In this document: piece after piece, positions 25,396-33,696 of the stretch
Layout of the letters: each line of letters opens with the position of its first letter
How positions within the stretch are numbered: position 1 is the stretch's first letter
Source of the DNA: an uncultured Bacteroidales bacterium
Lineage (GTDB): Bacteria > Bacteroidota > Bacteroidia > Bacteroidales > Bacteroidaceae
Length of the DNA: 64,000 nucleotides
Assembly (NCBI GenBank): GCA_902799685.1
Contig: CADCBO010000001.1
Location: 62,001 to 126,000 of the forward strand
Direction: 5' to 3'
Translations under genes and position numbers: made by a program
The notes under the pieces: model-generated
Databases searched by the model: none
Told to the model about the DNA's origin: nothing
Seen by the model: the letters and a program-made list of their open reading frames with translations, nothing else

Positions 25396-27450
25396 TCAAA
25401 GATTGACAACTCTCTCTCCTAATATCTTGGAGAGTTCAGCGCGGGCAGAGAGGAGCTGCTGGTAGTGGCGTTGCAGTTCCATGAGTTTTTCCGATGATTC
25501 AAGGGCGGCTGGATCCTGCATCTGTTTTTCTACGTCTTTGATTTCAAGGCGAAGCACCTCCATCTGGTAGTCGGCCATGATGTGGCGGGTAAGCTGCAGT
25601 AGGCGCTGTCCGTCCTCGACTGGTTTGCTGTCCTTGAAAATGGCGCTCAGCTGGTAGCGTTCTTCCATCAGGCTGGCGGCAGTGAGGCTTACGAATGTCT
25701 CGGGGTGGGACATGAAGAACTTCTCGCTGTTAAAGTCCTTTTCCTCCAGATGGTCGGCCATAATCTCTACAAAACGCCTGTAAACCGGGTGGCGGAACTC
25801 CAGTCCGTCGTTCTGGAGAGACCCTACTATGAACTGCCCCACAGTCATATCCTGTTCCTGGTCATCTTCATTCTGGAAAGTGCACATGACTTTGCCGCCG
25901 TACCTTACAATTAGCTGTGACAGCAGTCGTTCCTTTTCCATCATTGGGCCGAATCCTTCACGCTTGAGTGCGCGAATATCCTGACGAAGTTTGTCCTGGG
26001 CCGATATCTCAGGCTCGAGCGTAGTTTCTGGGGGAGTCTGGGGAGCATCAGGATTCTCTGATTCTGCCGCCTGCGGCTCGGGATTCTGCTCCGTTTCATC
26101 GGCCGGTTGGGCCGGACGCTGGGGCTGGGGAGCGGCCTGAGCCTGCTCGCGCTGGCGACGGTTCACGTCGTTAATGAGCAGACGCTCATCGATCTTCATT
26201 ATCTGGCTGCACTCAGTGATATAGACTGAACGGACTATCGGATCCTGTATAACCGATATGCTCTGCGTTATGCTTTTGATAAGCTCGCTGCGGCTGTACG
26301 GGTCATCGGCCGCGTCCTCCATAAGAAGGTTTACCTTGAAGCGGATGAAATCCACCTGATGGGTGTCGATGTACTTTTGGAAATCGGTGGCGCTGCGGCC
26401 CTGGGCAAAGCTGTCGGGATCCTCGCCGTCGGGCAGCAGAAGGACCTTTACGTTCATGCCTTCGGCCAGCAGCATATCGATGCCGCGCAATGATGCCTTG
26501 ATGCCGGCTTTGTCACCGTCATAGAGTACGGTAATATTGTTTGTGAAACGGTGGATAAGGCGTATCTGGCCGGGAGTGAGTGATGTGCCGCTTGATGCCA
26601 CCACGTTCTCAACTCCGCTCTGGAACATGCTGATTACATCGGCATAACCTTCTACCAGGAAACAGCGGTCCTTGCGTACTATGGCCTGCTTGGCCTGGTA
26701 TAGACCGTATAGTTCACGGCTCTTGGAGTAGATAATGGACTCCGGCGAATTCACATACTTGGCTACCTTGGCATCGGCGTTCATGATGCGTCCGCCAAAA
26801 GCCACTATCTTTCCTGCCAATGAGTGTACCGGGAAAATCACGCGGCCGTGGAACCGGTCACGCAGAGCTCCGTCATTCTCACGCTCATAACACAGCCCGG
26901 TCTTGATCAGGTTTTCACGTGTATATCCCTTGGCAATTGCCGCGGTAGCCAAGGCATCGGGACTGTCGGGACAGTATCCCAGATGGAACTTGTCAATGAT
27001 GTCATCGCGGAACCCGCGCTTACGGAAATAGGCCAGACCGATGGCGCGTCCCCTCTCTGTGTTGAGCAGCTGCTGCTTGAAGAAATCATCGGCAAACTGG
27101 TTTGTTATGAACATGGATTCACGTTCGTTCTGGAGAGCCTTCTCGGAATCCGTCAGCTCACGTTCACTGTACGGTACCCCGTATTTGCGGGCCAGCCACT
27201 TGGCGGCATCCCAATATGACATCTGCTCGTGCTCCATAAGGAAGTGTATCACGTTACCGCCCTTACCGCAGCTGAAACATTTGCATATCCCCTTGGATGG
27301 AGATACATAAAAAGAGGGGGTTTTTTCGTTATGGAACGGACACAGTCCCACATAGTTCACTCCACGACGGCGCAGGGTGACGAACTCCGAAACCACATCC
27401 ACAATGTTTGCGGCATCGAGTATCTTTTCTATGGTAAGCTGGTCTATCAT
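25396..27450 (-). CDS. dnaG: DNA primase
   Basis: 684 residues from MIDQLTIEKI; I choose 27450 rather than the in-frame 27474 because a -7 box overlaps the latter. The CHC2 zinc ribbon has C37, H40, C58 and C61. The TOPRIM core shows LVEGYADVIS and LYDGDKAGIKASLR. A Pro/Gln/Ala/Glu-rich linker of about 60 residues (roughly 425-480) separates the core from the C-terminal helicase-binding domain, longer than in E. coli. It synthesises replication primers. Confidence 0.96.
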   Translation of the reverse strand: MIDQLTIEKILDAANIVDVVSEFVTLRRRGVNYVGLCPFHNEKTPSFYVSPSKGICKCFSCGKGGNVIHFLMEHEQMSYWDAAKWLARKYGVPYSERELTDSEKALQNERESMFITNQFADDFFKQQLLNTERGRAIGLAYFRKRGFRDDIIDKFHLGYCPDSPDALATAAIAKGYTRENLIKTGLCYERENDGALRDRFHGRVIFPVHSLAGKIVAFGGRIMNADAKVAKYVNSPESIIYSKSRELYGLYQAKQAIVRKDRCFLVEGYADVISMFQSGVENVVASSGTSLTPGQIRLIHRFTNNITVLYDGDKAGIKASLRGIDMLLAEGMNVKVLLLPDGEDPDSFAQGRSATDFQKYIDTHQVDFIRFKVNLLMEDAADDPYSRSELIKSITQSISVIQDPIVRSVYITECSQIMKIDERLLINDVNRRQREQAQAAPQPQRPAQPADETEQNPEPQAAESENPDAPQTPPETTLEPEISAQDKLRQDIRALKREGFGPMMEKERLLSQLIVRYGGKVMCTFQNEDDQEQDMTVGQFIVGSLQNDGLEFRHPVYRRFVEIMADHLEEKDFNSEKFFMSHPETFVSLTAASLMEERYQLSAIFKDSKPVEDGQRLLQLTRHIMADYQMEVLRLEIKDVEKQMQDPAALESSEKLMELQRHYQQLLSARAELSKILGERVVNL

Positions 27451-27471
27451 CAGAAGGTTTTTGACAGACAG

Positions 27472-27479
27472 CAAAAATA
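27472..27479 (-). promoter_or_regulatory. -7 box for dnaG
   Basis: Minus strand reads TATTTTTG, 21 bp upstream of the ATG at 27450; it decides the start codon. Confidence 0.6.
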
Positions 27480-27631
27480 CAAAAAAAAAGGTGTTGAGGC
27501 AGTGAGATTGTCATCTTGTGACTTTTTTAAACAATATTGGCATTAATATGTGTGAAATTAGCGGGAAAAACATTTATTTTGTGGACGCAAAATAGAATTA
27601 GAAAGGCCAATAAATTTCCCTTTAAAAATAT

Positions 27632-28060
27632 ATGAAAACTAACCCAAAACCTTACAAGATCAGGGAAAAGGCTGAAAAGGAAGCTAATTACCGGGGCCTG
27701 ATCCGTGCAGAACTTGCAGATGAACTGTATGACGGGATTCTGACAATCGTGGTTGCCCAGAAAAAGTACCGCGATCCTGAATATTCCGCAAAGCAGTTGG
27801 CCGAAGACTTGAATACGAATCCAAGGTATCTTTCGGCGGTGATCAATTCAAGATTCGGAATGAACTATTCCAGTCTGGTGAACGAATTCAGAGTGCGTGA
27901 TGCGATGCATTATCTGACCGATAAACGCTATCTGGACCTTACGATGGAGGAGATAGGACGTATGTCCGGTTTTGCCAACCGTCAGTCGTTCTATGCCGCA
28001 TTCTTCAAGGAGAAGGGTGAAGCCCCTCACCAGTATAAGAAACGGCATCTCCCTCAGTGA
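27632..28060 (+). CDS. Small AraC-type DNA-binding protein
   Basis: 142 residues. The C-terminal two-thirds is an AraC/XylS double helix-turn-helix: SAKQLAEDLNTNPRYLSAVINSRFG and MEEIGRMSGFANRQSFYAAFFKEKGEAPHQYKKR. The N-terminal 40 residues are charged and too short for a sensor domain, so it is a stand-alone DNA-binding module or the output part of a larger scheme. It is divergent from dnaG and 29 bp upstream of the AlkD-like gene. Targets unknown. Confidence 0.85.
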   Translation: MKTNPKPYKIREKAEKEANYRGLIRAELADELYDGILTIVVAQKKYRDPEYSAKQLAEDLNTNPRYLSAVINSRFGMNYSSLVNEFRVRDAMHYLTDKRYLDLTMEEIGRMSGFANRQSFYAAFFKEKGEAPHQYKKRHLPQ

Positions 28061-28089
28061 ATGGATAATATGACGCTATAACAACCAAA

Positions 28090-28650
28090 ATGACTGTCCA
28101 AGATAGAATCCTTGAGATAAAAAGAAAACTGAGACTGAACATGAACGGCGTTGCTTCCACAGACATGAGGGAGGCAGGCATAGAGTATAAGCTCAATTTT
28201 GGCGTAGGGATTCCACAGCTTAAGGATATAGCGTCTGAAACGGGAAAGAGTTCTGAACTCGCGGTAGCCTTGTGGAAAGAGGATATCCGCGAGTGCAGGA
28301 TTTTAGCAGCACTTGTATATCCGGAGGATCAGTTCCTGCCGGATATGGCTGACCTTTGGATTGAACAGATCAGGTACCCCGACCTTGCTGAAGTCTGTTC
28401 CATGTATCTGTTCAGCCGCATGAGGAATGCGGCTGAGGCTGCTTTCAGGTGGATCGCTTCCGACAATGCGATAACCCGTTATTGCGGTTTCCTGACGCTT
28501 GCACATCTGCTGCGCGGGGATCGTGAGATGGGGTCCCGTTATGTCCAGGAGGTGAAAGACCAGGCTGAGGCCGCCATAAGCGGTAAGGACATTTTGTGCG
28601 CCCAGGCTGCCAGAGCGGTTCTGGACCGTTTGGACAGGGATAATGGATAA
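28090..28650 (+). CDS. AlkD-like DNA alkylation repair protein
   Basis: 186 residues, mostly alpha helical with HEAT-like repeats (ELAVALWKEDIRECRILAALVYPED, WIEQIRYPDLAEVCSMYLF). This is the DNA alkylation repair family; AlkD excises positively charged alkyl bases. It is shorter than AlkD (about 230) and the catalytic Trp/Asp pair cannot be assigned by eye, so glycosylase activity is uncertain. Its end overlaps the Fur-family gene by 8 bp. Confidence 0.75.
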   Translation: MTVQDRILEIKRKLRLNMNGVASTDMREAGIEYKLNFGVGIPQLKDIASETGKSSELAVALWKEDIRECRILAALVYPEDQFLPDMADLWIEQIRYPDLAEVCSMYLFSRMRNAAEAAFRWIASDNAITRYCGFLTLAHLLRGDREMGSRYVQEVKDQAEAAISGKDILCAQAARAVLDRLDRDNG

Positions 28651-29143
28651 GAATGACAGTTTGTTGCAGGCCAGGCAGAAGCTAATGGATTATCTGCGCC
28701 TTAACTCTTTGCGGAATACGCAGGAGAGAATTGCGGTGCTTGATTTTATCTATTCCAATGAATCTTCCGTCTCTGCCGAGGAACTGTCCAGGCACATGTC
28801 GGAAAAGAGTCGCCTCAGGGTGAGCAGAGCCACTGTGTATAACAGTCTGGAGCTTTTTGAAAATGCCGGATTGGTCAGGAAGATATTGGTGAATGACCAG
28901 TTGTTATATGAGAGGACAGACAGGAACAGGGGAACTATCCGTTTGATATGCGGCGGATGCGGCAAGACAACGGAAATGAATGACGAAAGGGTCCGCCGCC
29001 AGATAGGGGAGATGCGAACCAGGCGTTTCACAATGACCGGATGGACGCTTAATGCGTATGGTCTGTGCAGCAAGTGTTATGCATCACTTAAAAGGAAGCA
29101 GAAAAAGCTGATGAACAACAAAACAGATATAGACAAGAAATGA
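28643..29143 (+). CDS. Fur-family regulator without metal-sensing histidines
   Basis: 166 residues. The winged helix (SVSAEELSRHMSEKSRLRVSRATVYNSLELFENAGLVRKI) is typical Fur. The structural zinc cysteines are intact: Cys103 and Cys106 (ICGGCG) and Cys142 and Cys145 (CSKC). The His-rich sensing site is missing: the position normally HHHHxxC reads RNRGTIRLIC, and the later His is replaced in TGWTLNAYG. The only His in the protein is His51, in the DNA-binding domain. It therefore probably does not sense iron or peroxide in the usual way. It overlaps purA by 4 bp and the AlkD-like gene by 8 bp. Confidence 0.88.
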   Translation: MDKNDSLLQARQKLMDYLRLNSLRNTQERIAVLDFIYSNESSVSAEELSRHMSEKSRLRVSRATVYNSLELFENAGLVRKILVNDQLLYERTDRNRGTIRLICGGCGKTTEMNDERVRRQIGEMRTRRFTMTGWTLNAYGLCSKCYASLKRKQKKLMNNKTDIDKK

Positions 29144-30414
29144 AAACAGAAAAGATTGATGTCCTTCTGGGACTGCAATGGGGTGATGAAGGCAAGGGTA
29201 AGGTAGTGGATGTGCTTACTCCACGCTATGACGTGGTGGCACGTTTCCAAGGCGGTCCCAATGCCGGTCATACGCTTATTTTTGATGACAAGAAATTCGT
29301 GCTCAAGTCAATCCCGTCAGGCGTATTCCAGGGCAACAAGCAGAATATCATCGGTAACGGTATGGTGCTGGATGCAGCACTTTTCAAAGCAGAGGCCGAG
29401 TCACTTGAAGCTGCGGGAGTAGACCTGAAGAACCGCTTGCTCATATCCAAGAAAGCACATCTTATTCTGCCCACACACCGTCTTATGGACAGTGCATTGG
29501 AGGCATCGAAAGGTTCCAATAAGGTTGGTACTACCGGTCGCGGCATCGGTCCTACATACACTGACAAGGTGGCCCGTACAGGTGTACGCGTAGGTGACCT
29601 GCTGCGCCCAGATTTTGAGGAGCGTTATGCTGCCGCACGCGCTGCCCATGAGCGCACCCTTAAGAGCCTGAACTTTGAGTATGACCTGGTTCCGCTGGAG
29701 AAAGCATGGCGCGAGGGCATTGAGTATATGAAACAATTCAAGTTCGTGGATAGCGAGCATTACGTAGCCAACCTGCTCCGTGAGGGTAAGACCATTCTGT
29801 GCGAAGGGGCTCAGGGAACCATGCTGGATATAGACTTCGGCTCATACCCGTTCGTAACATCATCCAACACCATCTGTGCCGGTGCTTGTACCGGTCTTGG
29901 TGTCGCTCCGCGCAACATAGGTAAGGTTTACGGTATTATGAAAGCCTACTGCACCCGCGTAGGCAGCGGTCCGTTCCCCACCGAGCTGTTCGATGCCGAC
30001 GGTGAGGCTCTCTCAGACCGCGGTCATGAGTTCGGAGCCGTGACAGGTCGCCGCCGCCGTTGCGGTTGGGTGGATCTGGTAGCCTTGCGCTATGCCATCC
30101 GCCTGAATGGCGTAACCGACCTTATCCTGATGAAGAGCGACGTACTTGACACCTTCAAGACCATCAAGGCCTGCGTTGCCTACAAACTGCCCGACGGAAC
30201 CCAGACCGACGAGTTCCCGTTTGACTGCGAGGGTGTAGAGCCCATCTATGAGGAACTTCCCGGATGGCAGACAGACCTTACCAAGGTGAATGATGAGGAT
30301 GAGTTCCCTGAGGAGTTCAACAATTACATAACCTTCCTGGAGGAGTATCTTGAGACCCCTGTTTCAATAGTATCTGTGGGTCCGGACCGCCACCAGACAA
30401 TAGTCAGAGAGTGA
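29140..30414 (+). CDS. purA: Adenylosuccinate synthetase
   Basis: 424 residues; joins IMP and aspartate using GTP in AMP synthesis. GLQWGDEGKGKVVDVL is the GTP-binding N-terminal motif, and GAQGTMLDIDFGSYPFVTSSN and VTGRRRRCGWVD are family signatures. It overlaps the Fur-type gene by 4 bp and the zinc-peptidase ATG by one base (TGATG), giving a tightly coupled group. Confidence 0.97.
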   Translation: MKTEKIDVLLGLQWGDEGKGKVVDVLTPRYDVVARFQGGPNAGHTLIFDDKKFVLKSIPSGVFQGNKQNIIGNGMVLDAALFKAEAESLEAAGVDLKNRLLISKKAHLILPTHRLMDSALEASKGSNKVGTTGRGIGPTYTDKVARTGVRVGDLLRPDFEERYAAARAAHERTLKSLNFEYDLVPLEKAWREGIEYMKQFKFVDSEHYVANLLREGKTILCEGAQGTMLDIDFGSYPFVTSSNTICAGACTGLGVAPRNIGKVYGIMKAYCTRVGSGPFPTELFDADGEALSDRGHEFGAVTGRRRRCGWVDLVALRYAIRLNGVTDLILMKSDVLDTFKTIKACVAYKLPDGTQTDEFPFDCEGVEPIYEELPGWQTDLTKVNDEDEFPEEFNNYITFLEEYLETPVSIVSVGPDRHQTIVRE

Positions 30415-31115
30415 TGGATCCCGTTGTAAGCCCTCAGGCGTTCTATTGGATACTGTTCATCGGAATAGCCATTCTGAGTTTTTCCGTGCAGGCCAATCTG
30501 AACCGCAAGTTTCAGAAATATTCAAAAGTTCCTACCCGTGACGGTAGTACCGGGTATGATATTGCCCGTCGTATGCTGGAGCAGCATGGTATAGGTGATG
30601 TCAAGGTTACATGTGTGGATGGACAACTTACGGATCACTATAATCCGGAGAACAACACTGTGAACCTGAGCCGTGACGTCTATAACGGACGCAGCATAAT
30701 GGCGGCGGCAGTGGCGGCCCATGAGTGCGGTCATGCTGTGCAGCACGCCAAGGAATATGCCCCGGTCAAGATGCGTTCGGCATTGGTACCTGTCGTGCAG
30801 TTCTCGTCAAAGATAGTGACTTGGGTGCTTTTGGCCGGCATACTGTTGATTCAGGTATTCCCCGGTCTGATGCTTGCCGGAATAGCTCTCTTTGCCATGA
30901 CCACCCTGTTCAGTTTTGTCACGCTGCCTGTGGAGATAGATGCCAGCCGCCGTGCACTTGCCTGGCTCAAGCATACCGGTGCCGCCGACAGTGAAACTAT
31001 GAAAAATGCCCAGGATGCGCTTAAGGCAGCGGCATATACATACGTTGTGGCAGCCATAAGCTCACTTGGCACGCTGATTTATTACATAATGATATACACA
31101 TCAAGAAGAAGCTGA
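30414..31115 (+). CDS. Membrane zinc metallopeptidase (YugP family)
   Basis: 233 residues from the ATG at 30414, which overlaps the purA stop. The HECGH zinc motif lies in AAVAAHECGHAVQHAKEYAPVK-type context, between a first membrane helix (about 6-24) and two central helices (about 130-175), with a last near 205-225. This is Pfam Zn_peptidase_2 (YugP). Substrate unknown; it is commonly coupled to housekeeping genes as here. Confidence 0.88.
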   Translation: MDPVVSPQAFYWILFIGIAILSFSVQANLNRKFQKYSKVPTRDGSTGYDIARRMLEQHGIGDVKVTCVDGQLTDHYNPENNTVNLSRDVYNGRSIMAAAVAAHECGHAVQHAKEYAPVKMRSALVPVVQFSSKIVTWVLLAGILLIQVFPGLMLAGIALFAMTTLFSFVTLPVEIDASRRALAWLKHTGAADSETMKNAQDALKAAAYTYVVAAISSLGTLIYYIMIYTSRRS

Positions 31116-31123
31116 TTTACTGA

Positions 31124-32485
31124 ATGAAACCGTCTATTCCCAAAGGTACGCGTGACTTCACTCCGGTGGAGATGGCGCGCCGTAACTACATATTTGATAC
31201 CATACGCGGAGTATTCCGCCTGTTTGGCTACAGCCAGATAGAAACCCCGTCGATGGAGAACCTCTCCACCCTTATGGGCAAGTACGGCGAGGAGGGCGAT
31301 AAGCTGCTCTTCAAGATCCAGAACTCGGGCGACTACATGAGTGGCCTTACCGATGAGGAGCTGCTTTCACGCAACAGTCTTAAACTTGCATCCAAGTTCT
31401 GTGAGAAGGGCCTGCGTTATGACCTGACCGTCCCCTTTGCCCGCTTTGTGGTGATGCACCGTGAGGAGCTGCAGTTCCCCTTCAAGCGTTTCCAGATACA
31501 GCCCGTATGGCGTGCTGACCGTCCGCAGAAAGGCCGTTACCGCGAGTTCTACCAGTGTGATGCCGATGTAGTAGGTAGTGACTCACTGCTATATGAGATA
31601 GAACTTATCCAGATGATAGATATGGTGTTCAGCCGTTTTGGCGTACGCGTAGCCATTAAACTCAACAACCGCAAGATACTGGCCGGAATAGCAGAATCCA
31701 TCGGTCAATCCGATAAGATTGTGGATATAACGGTTGCAATCGATAAACTGGATAAGATAGGTTTGGACGGCGTGAATGCCGAGTTGGCCGACAAGGGTCT
31801 GCCCCAGGATGCAATAGACAAGCTGCAGCCCATAATCAAGCTGACAGGCAGCAATAGCCAGAAACTGGATACAATAGCCTCAGTGCTTGCAGGCAGTGAG
31901 ACCGGATTAAAGGGAGTAGAGGAGTGCCGTTTCATACTGGATGGTGCAACAAAGCTGGGACTCAACAATCAGTTGGAACTTGACTTGACTCTCGCCCGCG
32001 GCCTTAACTACTACACAGGGGCTATCTTTGAGGTCAAGGCACTTGACGTAGAGATAGGCTCCATCAGCGGCGGCGGACGCTATGATAACCTCACAGGAAT
32101 ATTCGGACTTCCGGGTGTGAGCGGCGTGGGCATATCGTTCGGGGCAGACCGCATTTATGACGTGCTCAACCAGCTGGACCTCTATCCCAAGGAGACTCAG
32201 ACCGGCGTCAGGGTGCTGTTCCTCAATCTGGGCGATCAGGAGGCCGCATTCTGCATGGGACTGCTCTCAGAGCTTCGCAAATCGGGCATTCCATCGGAGA
32301 TTTACCCCGATGCCGCCAAGATGAAGAAGCAGATGGCATACGCCAACGCACAGGCAGTTCCCTACGTTGCAATTGTGGGCAGCAACGAATTGGCCGAGGG
32401 CAAGGTGACGCTTAAGAATATGGAGAGTGGCGAACAGACTTTGGTGAGTGCAGATAAGATGACAGAATTGTTAATTGAGAATTGA
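31124..32485 (+). CDS. hisS: Histidyl-tRNA synthetase
   Basis: 453 residues; charges tRNA-His. Class II motifs: [24 protein letters not shown], the histidine-specific [14 protein letters not shown] and the motif 3 region [13 protein letters not shown]. The C-terminal anticodon-binding domain ends at MTELLIEN, and the last few codons plus the TGA stop fall inside a GAATTGA-type repeat that begins at about 32468, so the repeat sets the C terminus. Confidence 0.96.
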   Translation: MKPSIPKGTRDFTPVEMARRNYIFDTIRGVFRLFGYSQIETPSMENLSTLMGKYGEEGDKLLFKIQNSGDYMSGLTDEELLSRNSLKLASKFCEKGLRYDLTVPFARFVVMHREELQFPFKRFQIQPVWRADRPQKGRYREFYQCDADVVGSDSLLYEIELIQMIDMVFSRFGVRVAIKLNNRKILAGIAESIGQSDKIVDITVAIDKLDKIGLDGVNAELADKGLPQDAIDKLQPIIKLTGSNSQKLDTIASVLAGSETGLKGVEECRFILDGATKLGLNNQLELDLTLARGLNYYTGAIFEVKALDVEIGSISGGGRYDNLTGIFGLPGVSGVGISFGADRIYDVLNQLDLYPKETQTGVRVLFLNLGDQEAAFCMGLLSELRKSGIPSEIYPDAAKMKKQMAYANAQAVPYVAIVGSNELAEGKVTLKNMESGEQTLVSADKMTELLIEN

Positions 32486-32556
32486 GAATTTAGAATTGAG
32501 AGTTAGCCATGCGGTGCGTTAATTCTCAATTCTCCATTCTCAATTCTCCATTCGAA
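32468..32556. repeat. GAATTGA inverted repeat between hisS and ruvB
   Basis: A left arm of AATTGAGAATTGAGAATTTAG-type copies (about 32474-32503) and a right arm of TTCTCAATTCTCCATTC copies (about 32522-32552) flank AGTTAGCCATGCGGTGCGTTAA. The whole can fold into a long hairpin. It contains the hisS stop and ends 3 bp before the ruvB ATG. This CAATTCTCAATTCTC type is a repeat I recall from other Bacteroidales genomes. Confidence 0.75.
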
Positions 32557-32558
32557 AT

Positions 32559-33581
32559 ATGGAGGATTTTGATATAAGACAGCAGCAGTTGGCAAGCGAC
32601 AAGGAGCTTGATAACGCGCTCCGGCCGTTGCGGTTCGACGATTTTGCCGGACAGGGCAAGATTGTGGATAACCTGCGTGTCTTTGTGCAGGCGGCACGTC
32701 AGAGAGGCGAATCGCTTGACCACACCCTACTGCACGGCCCTCCCGGACTGGGCAAGACCACACTGAGCAATATCATTGCAAATGAACTGGGCGTGGGTTT
32801 CAAGATCACTTCCGGTCCTGTGCTGGACAAACCGGGTGATTTGGCCGGAATCCTTACCTCACTTGAGCCCAAGGATGTCCTTTTCATCGATGAAATCCAC
32901 CGTCTGTCGCCTGTAGTTGAGGAGTATCTCTACTCGGCAATGGAGGATTACCGCATAGACATCATGATTGACAAAGGTCCCAGTGCCCGAAGCATACAGA
33001 TAGACCTGAATCCGTTTACCCTGATTGGCGCAACCACCCGCAGCGGACTGCTTACCGCTCCGTTACGTGCCCGTTTTGGCATCAACATGCATTTGGAGTA
33101 TTATGATGCCAAGACTTTGCAGAAGATCATACTCAGATCGGCTGGAATCTTAGGCATACCGTGTGATATAGATGCTGCTGCCGAAATAGCCGGCCGCAGC
33201 CGCGGAACGCCCCGTATAGCCAATGCCCTGCTGCGCCGCGTGCGTGACTTTGCGCAGGTAAAGGGATCGGGCCGCATCACAGTTTCAATCGCAAACATCG
33301 CCCTTGAGGCACTTAATATTGACAAATACGGTCTTGACGAGATAGACAACCGCATACTTACCACCATCATTGACAAGTTCAAGGGCGGTCCGGTGGGTAT
33401 AGGCACAATTGCAACCGCATTGAGCGAGGATGCCGGCACCATAGAGGATGTGTACGAGCCGTTCCTCATTCAGGAGGGATTCCTAAAGCGTACGCCTCGC
33501 GGCCGTGAGGTTACCGATCTGGCCTACAAGCATCTGGGCCGTTCCCGCTACGAATCCTTATCGGGCGGTTTGTTTGATTAA
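32559..33581 (+). CDS. ruvB: Holliday junction helicase RuvB
   Basis: 340 residues; the AAA+ motor that drives branch migration with RuvA and RuvC. Walker A is [10 protein letters not shown], Walker [10 protein letters not shown], sensor 1 [11 protein letters not shown], and sensor 2 lies in [10 protein letters not shown]-terminal winged helix with [20 protein letters not shown] completes it. No ruvA or ruvC is adjacent. Confidence 0.97.
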   Translation: MEDFDIRQQQLASDKELDNALRPLRFDDFAGQGKIVDNLRVFVQAARQRGESLDHTLLHGPPGLGKTTLSNIIANELGVGFKITSGPVLDKPGDLAGILTSLEPKDVLFIDEIHRLSPVVEEYLYSAMEDYRIDIMIDKGPSARSIQIDLNPFTLIGATTRSGLLTAPLRARFGINMHLEYYDAKTLQKIILRSAGILGIPCDIDAAAEIAGRSRGTPRIANALLRRVRDFAQVKGSGRITVSIANIALEALNIDKYGLDEIDNRILTTIIDKFKGGPVGIGTIATALSEDAGTIEDVYEPFLIQEGFLKRTPRGREVTDLAYKHLGRSRYESLSGGLFD

Positions 33582-33599
33582 TTGTCATAAAAACAGTGC

Positions 33600-33643
33600 T
33601 TGCAGCGTTTTTGCAACGTTTTTGCAACGCTCTTGCAGTTAAC
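33600..33643. promoter_or_regulatory. Four 11-bp phased direct repeats (TTGCARCGTTT)
   Basis: TTGCAGCGTTT (33600), TTGCAACGTTT (33611), TTGCAACGCTC (33622) and TTGCAGTTAAC (33633) recur at exactly 11-bp steps. They end about 20 bp before the -7 box at 33662, so they cover the -33 region. One-turn phasing suggests an operator for a protein binding one face of the helix. Confidence 0.55.
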
Positions 33644-33661
33644 TTAAGCATGTTTTCCGGA

Positions 33662-33669
33662 TATATTTG
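33662..33669 (+). promoter_or_regulatory. -7 box for the alpha-2-macroglobulin-like gene
   Basis: TATATTTG, 27 bp upstream of the ATG at 33697. It excludes the longer in-frame start at 33667. Confidence 0.6.
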
Positions 33670-33696
33670 CCGGAAGTAATCATAAAACGTGAGCTT

